Positions 24,001 through 26,394 of a stretch of 26,394 nucleotides of DNA are shown piece by piece. The notes under the pieces are model-generated. The model was given only the letters and a program-made list of their open reading frames with translations. It was not told the DNA's origin and ran no database searches. Numbering within the stretch: position 1 is the stretch's first letter; each line of letters begins with the position of its first letter. Origin of the DNA: Amphimedon queenslandica (Eukaryota > Porifera > Demospongiae > Haplosclerida > Niphatidae); the NCBI RefSeq assembly GCF_000090795.2, contig NW_003546911.1, positions 21,328-47,721 on the forward strand. Reading direction: 5' to 3'. A program made the translations under genes and the position numbers.

Positions 24001-26053
24001 TCTGGGACTGATGACAGTGTGCAGAGAATTTTACAAGGAGACATATCAATTTCTTCACCTGAGTATTCAAGAGTTTCTAGCCGCCTGGTGGATTTCTAAT
24101 AATGAAAGCGCAGAAGATATATTTAAAAATAGATTTGATGACGGTCATTTTCAAATGTGTTTGAGGTTTTTAGCTGGTCTGACTAAGTTAGAAGGTAGTA
24201 GTTATAGTGAAATTTATGACACGAGACTTGACATTACTTCAAAATGGAAAAGGTTTGAACTCTTAAAATTTCAGTTTTCTTTTTTTTATCACCCAAGCCA
24301 AGACATTAAAAGTGAAACATTTATGTGCGATGAAATATTAGCAGCTGATGCTGATAGGATTTCTCTTCTACTCTTGCAGCTCCTTTATGAATCTAAAAAT
24401 GTTCAGTTATACAAAGTATGTGCAGAATCTGTTAGTCGGAGCATGTGCTTATTTGAGGTCGGCTCAACACTCTTTGATGTGAAATGTCTTTTTGACTTTA
24501 TTCAAAAGGCTGATATAGCGTGGGAACATATCACCTTAGGATATATTTTTGGATATGCATTTGCAGGGTTTTATGAAGGTTTAGAAAAAAATAATACTCA
24601 ATGTAAAGAGCTGGGGCTGTTGTCGCGCTATGTAACACATAATGAAATAACATATTTACCATTTTTATTTAGTCTCTATAAAGTTCAAGCACTTTACTTT
24701 GTTTCTTTAGATGGCAGTTATGACCCCTCTGCTGCATTGTCACAAATGCTTCTCTTTAGTCCTCAGCTGAAGATATTGCACTTCACTATGTGTCAAACTG
24801 AGATTGAACAAGAGTCTGGTAATCCAGAGCTAGTACTAGCTAGCAATTCAACTTTGCAAGAACTAAAAATCACATATAAAGGGGAATATGTCGTTACTAC
24901 AACTATTGTTTCCATCATCAAAGGAGTAACTGGAAACAAAAGTCTAAGATCATTCACACTGGAAGTTGATTGCCCTCATTCTAATCCCTCTGCTGCACAG
25001 ATTGGCACTGCATTGGAAGCACTTTTTTCTGAAAATTGCAAAATGCAAGCTATTTCACTGAATATACCCAATTATTGTTTAAGTTCCTCACTAAATGTAG
25101 CAGATATTACCCCACCACTCAGAGCCCTAGGGATAGGAAGGCTCAATACAAAACTATTGCCAGTTCTGCAACATGTAAAGGGTTTAGATTGCCTCATTTT
25201 GCCTTACCCTGAGAAATTTAAGCTGACAGAATCCCTGCCTTGTCCAGACTTACAACTGCTGTTTACATCTCACCCTAATCTGCAGCATCTTACTATACCT
25301 TTAGATACAGCACAGAGTGCTATCAAACTTTTTACAACTCTGATGTCTAATACTACAATGAAAGGCTTGAATATAGAAATTGAAGATGAGATAGTATTTT
25401 CTAAGAGTATGCATAGTTTAGAGAAAATGCTAAAAGAAAACCAGACACTTCAATTTTTTGAAATTGTCACACCATCTTGTTTGACTAACAATGCTCCTGA
25501 TATTCCTATTCCTACTTCGTTTATTTTTGTCTTAACAGCTGGTCTCAAGGAAAACAGTGGTTTAAAGCAGTTAGGTATTCCTGTTATGCTTCCTATCAAT
25601 AAACACACAGAAAGACTTTTTGAATTAGTTGCAGAAAAGTCAAGTCTCACAGAGCTTCAATTCTACTTTGTACCAGATGAGTCATGTATCAATTGTAGTC
25701 TGGAAGAGAAGAAAGAAATAATGAATCCTTTGTTTTATGAACAGGTTCTACCTGCTACTAGTAAGATTTTAATGTTGCACAGAGGTATCAGGCTACTGAG
25801 GCTACAATGTGAATATTTTAACGATTCAGCTAGACCGAACTGGGATGAGCCAGCACAAGAGTTTTGTAAGGCTGTCTATCTTCACCCCTCACTTGAATAC
25901 ATAGAAATTGTTGGATTCCATCCTCCTACATATGAAGGTAAAATGGTCCTTCAGAATCATCTTGAAGAAAGCACAAGTAAATTTTACAAACAGAGACGGG
26001 AACAATCATTGGGATCAATGCCAGTTGTGAATATGGCCAAAAAACATCTTTAG
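17795..26053 (+). CDS. NLR-type immune receptor with N-terminal 2A-like leader (join 17795-18020, 18066-18218, 18263-18571, 22770-26053)
   Basis: The model encodes 1,323 residues. Order: W-R-A-R-I-G motif (about 7-12), hydrophobic segment (about 49-66), second hydrophobic run leading into a 2A-like motif (108-122), CARD/death-fold-like helical unit (127-230), NACHT ATPase (Walker A GPPGIGKTT at 335, Walker B D-G-W-D-E at 412), F-L-H-L-S-I-Q-E-F motif at 657, and irregular LRRs from about 885. All three introns are phase 1 with GT-AG ends, and each junction keeps the frame. ATG 17795 has purine at -3 and an in-frame stop at 17786. The family is a cytosolic pattern sensor that oligomerises on ligand. 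The 2A would release a 121-residue leader, with the receptor beginning at Pro122. The weakest link is the join across the 4.2-kb last intron: it is supported by phase and the linker reading, but not by transcripts. Confidence 0.75.
18021..18065 (+). other. 45-bp intron of the NLR gene (phase 1)
   Basis: GTATAG opens it and TTTGATAG closes it, with a pyrimidine-poor but T-rich 3' end. In-frame read-through stops at about 18044, so splicing is needed to connect the leader to the 2A exon. Confidence 0.65.
18066..18218 (+). other. NLR gene exon 2: 2A-bearing exon
   Basis: Fifty full codons carry an acidic, tyrosine-containing stretch, a hydrophobic run F-M-F-L-L-L-L-L-A, and then G-D-I-E-L-N-P-G-P. 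A GPMF tail and a GT donor at 18219 follow. The exon is short, symmetrical (phase 1 at both ends) and self-contained, so it could be gained or skipped without a frameshift. Confidence 0.75.
18179..18205 (+). promoter_or_regulatory. 2A-like translational recoding site (GDIELNPGP)
   Basis: The codons match the established 2A consensus D-(V/I)-E-x-N-P-G-P exactly and are preceded by the usual hydrophobic, leucine-rich upstream context. In known 2A sequences the ribosome fails to form the bond between the final Gly and Pro, releasing the upstream product and continuing. Here that break would fall between Gly121 (18200-18202) and Pro122 (18203-18205). Activity is not shown by sequence alone, since upstream context sets its efficiency. 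Confidence 0.85.
18219..18262 (+). other. 44-bp intron of the NLR gene (phase 1)
   Basis: The donor is TTTG|GTAACC and the acceptor is TTTCATTTTAG|AT with a good T tract. Splicing forms a GAT codon and opens directly into the helical exon. Retention would hit the TAG at the acceptor itself. Confidence 0.75.
18263..18571 (+). other. NLR gene exon 3: CARD/death-fold-like domain
   Basis: The exon encodes about 102 residues with a helical, amphipathic pattern and no internal stop. Visible elements are a first helix ending E-L-I-P, a Y-T-K-A-S-K-L-M-H-A-I segment typical of the CARD helix after the variable loop, and a final F-C-K-V-L ... L-A-D-L-A-K-S-M-L helix pair. Its place immediately before NACHT is where NLRs carry CARD or death domains for homotypic signalling. 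Identification is by pattern only. The donor is CTAG|GTCAGT, phase 1. Confidence 0.6.
18603..19251 (+). mobile_element. ~650-bp repeat element, copy 1 (ATTGGGGCGAGC ... CTAGT)
   Basis: It starts ATTGGGGCGAGCATAAGCGAGCCCC, a GC-rich palindrome. CTCC and GTAT tetranucleotide arrays follow, then a GTGTGG...TGAAATAAAAATGGC block. It ends GCTCGCCCCTTCAATGTTCTACATTCG.CTAGT. The terminal GGGGCGAGC is inverted near the right end. The same order and ends recur in reverse at 20843-21502, which defines the borders. No protein is encoded. Confidence 0.7.
18641..18690. repeat. CTCC and GTAT tetranucleotide microsatellites
   Basis: Six CTCC units (18641-18664) are followed by four GTAT units and a GTACGTACGT tail. 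They lie just inside the left end of repeat copy 1 and appear to be part of that family. Confidence 0.85.
19421..19600 (+). mobile_element. Related repeat fragment (ATTGGGCAAAGCCCACT start)
   Basis: ATTGGGCAAAGCCCA opens with a short palindrome like that of the ~650-bp repeats. It is followed by four GTTT and three GTCT units, a GTACGTA, and a TGAAAG...GAAATAAAATGGC-like block in the same order. I found no matching right end before 22769, so it is probably truncated or a diverged subfamily. The right border given is arbitrary. Confidence 0.45.
20240..20743 (+). pseudogene. Unassigned 167-codon open frame inside the NLR intron
   Basis: I do not recognise this frame. The first ATG is at about 20264. 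The second half has a balanced, protein-like composition and a cysteine cluster (C-C-F-C, then C-x5-C-x2-C) that could bind zinc. The first half is hydrophobic and looks like translated non-coding AT-rich sequence. It ends at TGA 20741-20743. It could be a remnant of a transposon or host gene, an alternative exon of the NLR gene, or chance. Its location among repeats favours a relic. Confidence 0.25.
20843..21502 (-). mobile_element. ~660-bp repeat element, copy 2 (inverted relative to copy 1)
   Basis: Read on the minus strand it starts ATTGGGGCGAGCCTGAGCGAGCCCCAC, passes through GTATGTATGTA repeats and a GTGTGGCCACAGTGAAATAAAATGGC block, and ends GCTCACCCCTTCAATGTTTTACATCCG.CTAGT. This matches copy 1 in order, length and both ends. 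The interior has diverged heavily, so the two are old or belong to different subfamilies. Confidence 0.7.
21661..21684. repeat. CTA/CTG trinucleotide microsatellite
   Basis: Alternating ACTGCTACT-type triplets form a short, imperfect trinucleotide array in the NLR intron. It has no coding context. Confidence 0.6.
21742..21946. mobile_element. MITE with CTTGAAATTTTC inverted ends and TA flanks
   Basis: The left end is CCTTATTGCTTGAAATTTTCGTGG. The reverse complement of the right end is CCGCATAGCTTGAAATTTTCATGG. TA borders both ends (21740-21741 and 21947-21948). Sub-terminal CATGAAAAT and CCACGAAAT units recur inside in both directions. There is no transposase, and a Tc1/mariner-type origin is inferred from the TA flanks. 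Confidence 0.65.
22484..22523. repeat. Hairpin with 17-bp arms
   Basis: The arms 22484-22500 and 22507-22523 pair with one mismatch around a 6-nt TTAAGC loop (core CATGCTTTAC/GTAAAGCATG). It lies about 250 nt before the NACHT exon. Confidence 0.75.
22534..22568. repeat. Perfect hairpin with 16-bp arms
   Basis: GATGCTGCAGTTGAAT pairs perfectly with ATTCAACTGCAGCATC around a 3-nt loop. It shares the 15-nt direct repeat GAATCAAATTCAACT (22516-22530 and 22546-22560) with the hairpin just upstream, so the two structures probably arose together. Confidence 0.8.
22770..26053 (+). CDS. NLR gene exon 4: NACHT-LRR exon
   Basis: The exon encodes 1,093 codons after a phase-1 acceptor; an internal ATG at 22835 could start a shorter form. 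The NACHT ATPase has Walker A GPPGIGKTT (23084-23110), Walker B with two acidic residues (L-I-I-F-D-G-W-D-E, near 23303-23329) and a sensor-1-like V-I-V-T-S-R (about 23402-23419). This is the intact STAND-ATPase set for nucleotide-driven oligomerisation. A F-L-H-L-S-I-Q-E-F-L-A-A motif follows the winged-helix region (24050). From about 24740 some eleven irregular leucine-rich segments (L-K-I-L-H-F, L-Q-E-L-K-I, L-Q-H-L-T-I, L-T-E-L-Q-F and similar) form the likely ligand-sensing end. No transmembrane segment is obvious in this exon. It ends at TAG 26051-26053. Confidence 0.93.
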
Positions 26054-26394
26054 TGTTTGTACACTTAGTTTGATACTTTTAACAGTTGATTAAGATTGTG
26101 TTTAAATACTCAGGAATTTTAGTTAGGTTACTGTTATGTGCATATGCATTGGAGTTAGGTAATTACTACTTAGCTAAGCACTAGGCTTATGTATATTATT
26201 TTCTTTGGTAAAACAATCAAGCATGCTGAATTCCATGCAATAAATTTAGAATATTAATTTTGTTAAAAATTATTTCATTATGATAATTATTGTTACTTTT
26301 GATTTTGTGTTGGTGTGCTAACTCACATTAAACAATTTTGCATTCCATTCAATCAAATTAAAATTAAAAGCAAACATGAGACACAACAATAATC
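26054..26394. other. 3' UTR and downstream flank of the NLR gene
   Basis: AT-rich sequence with no open frame or repeat that I can support, apart from the AATAAA noted. The window ends here. Confidence 0.6.
26239..26244 (+). promoter_or_regulatory. Candidate polyadenylation signal of the NLR gene
   Basis: A canonical AATAAA lies about 185 nt after the stop codon, a typical distance for a short 3' UTR. Confidence 0.5.

Noticed and set aside
2378-26053. Functional link between the sacsin-like and NLR genes because they are neighbours
   Set aside because: Same strand and proximity alone are weak evidence in an animal genome; I see no shared exon, motif or regulatory element.

Overview
This window looks like part of an animal genome and fits a demosponge such as Amphimedon best. 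That assignment is an inference: I could run no search. It rests on AT-rich DNA, very short spliceosomal introns (58, 45 and 44 bp), many small inverted-repeat transposons, a sacsin gene with one giant exon, and a CARD-like/NACHT/LRR immune receptor gene carrying a 2A-like peptide.

Layout, all genes on the + strand. (1) Positions 1-2377 are non-coding, with a hAT-like MITE (274-504), a long foldback element (1106-1325) and ACATGT-type simple repeats. (2) Positions 2378-15155 hold a sacsin-like gene missing its 5' exons. One 280-nt exon and one 12.4-kb exon encode 4,239 visible residues: three sacsin-type GHKL ATPase repeats, a J domain with an HPD motif, and a C-terminal HEPN domain. (3) Positions 15156-17794 are intergenic, with a 64-bp palindromic insertion flanked by an 8-bp direct repeat and a TA-flanked MITE. 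(4) Positions 17795-26053 hold a four-exon NLR-type gene. Exon 1 has a W-R-x-R-I-G motif and a membrane segment, exon 2 ends in a 2A-like motif (GDIELNPGP), exon 3 is a helical CARD/death-fold-like unit, and a 4.2-kb transposon-rich intron leads to a 3.3-kb exon with NACHT and leucine-rich repeats. All three introns of this model are phase 1. (5) Positions 26054-26394 are 3' UTR or flank with a polyadenylation signal.

The main discovery candidate is the NLR gene. If the 2A motif works, one mRNA yields two proteins: a 121-residue leader with one or two hydrophobic segments, and a separate CARD-like-NACHT-LRR receptor starting at the proline after the 2A break. If the 2A skip fails, the receptor keeps the leader and could be sent to a membrane or the secretory pathway. 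2A-like sequences are known in sea urchin NLR genes and in some LINE retrotransposons. The leader organisation and the phase-1 modular exons here merit testing. The sacsin gene is a large chaperone-type protein; I see no direct evidence that it works with the NLR.
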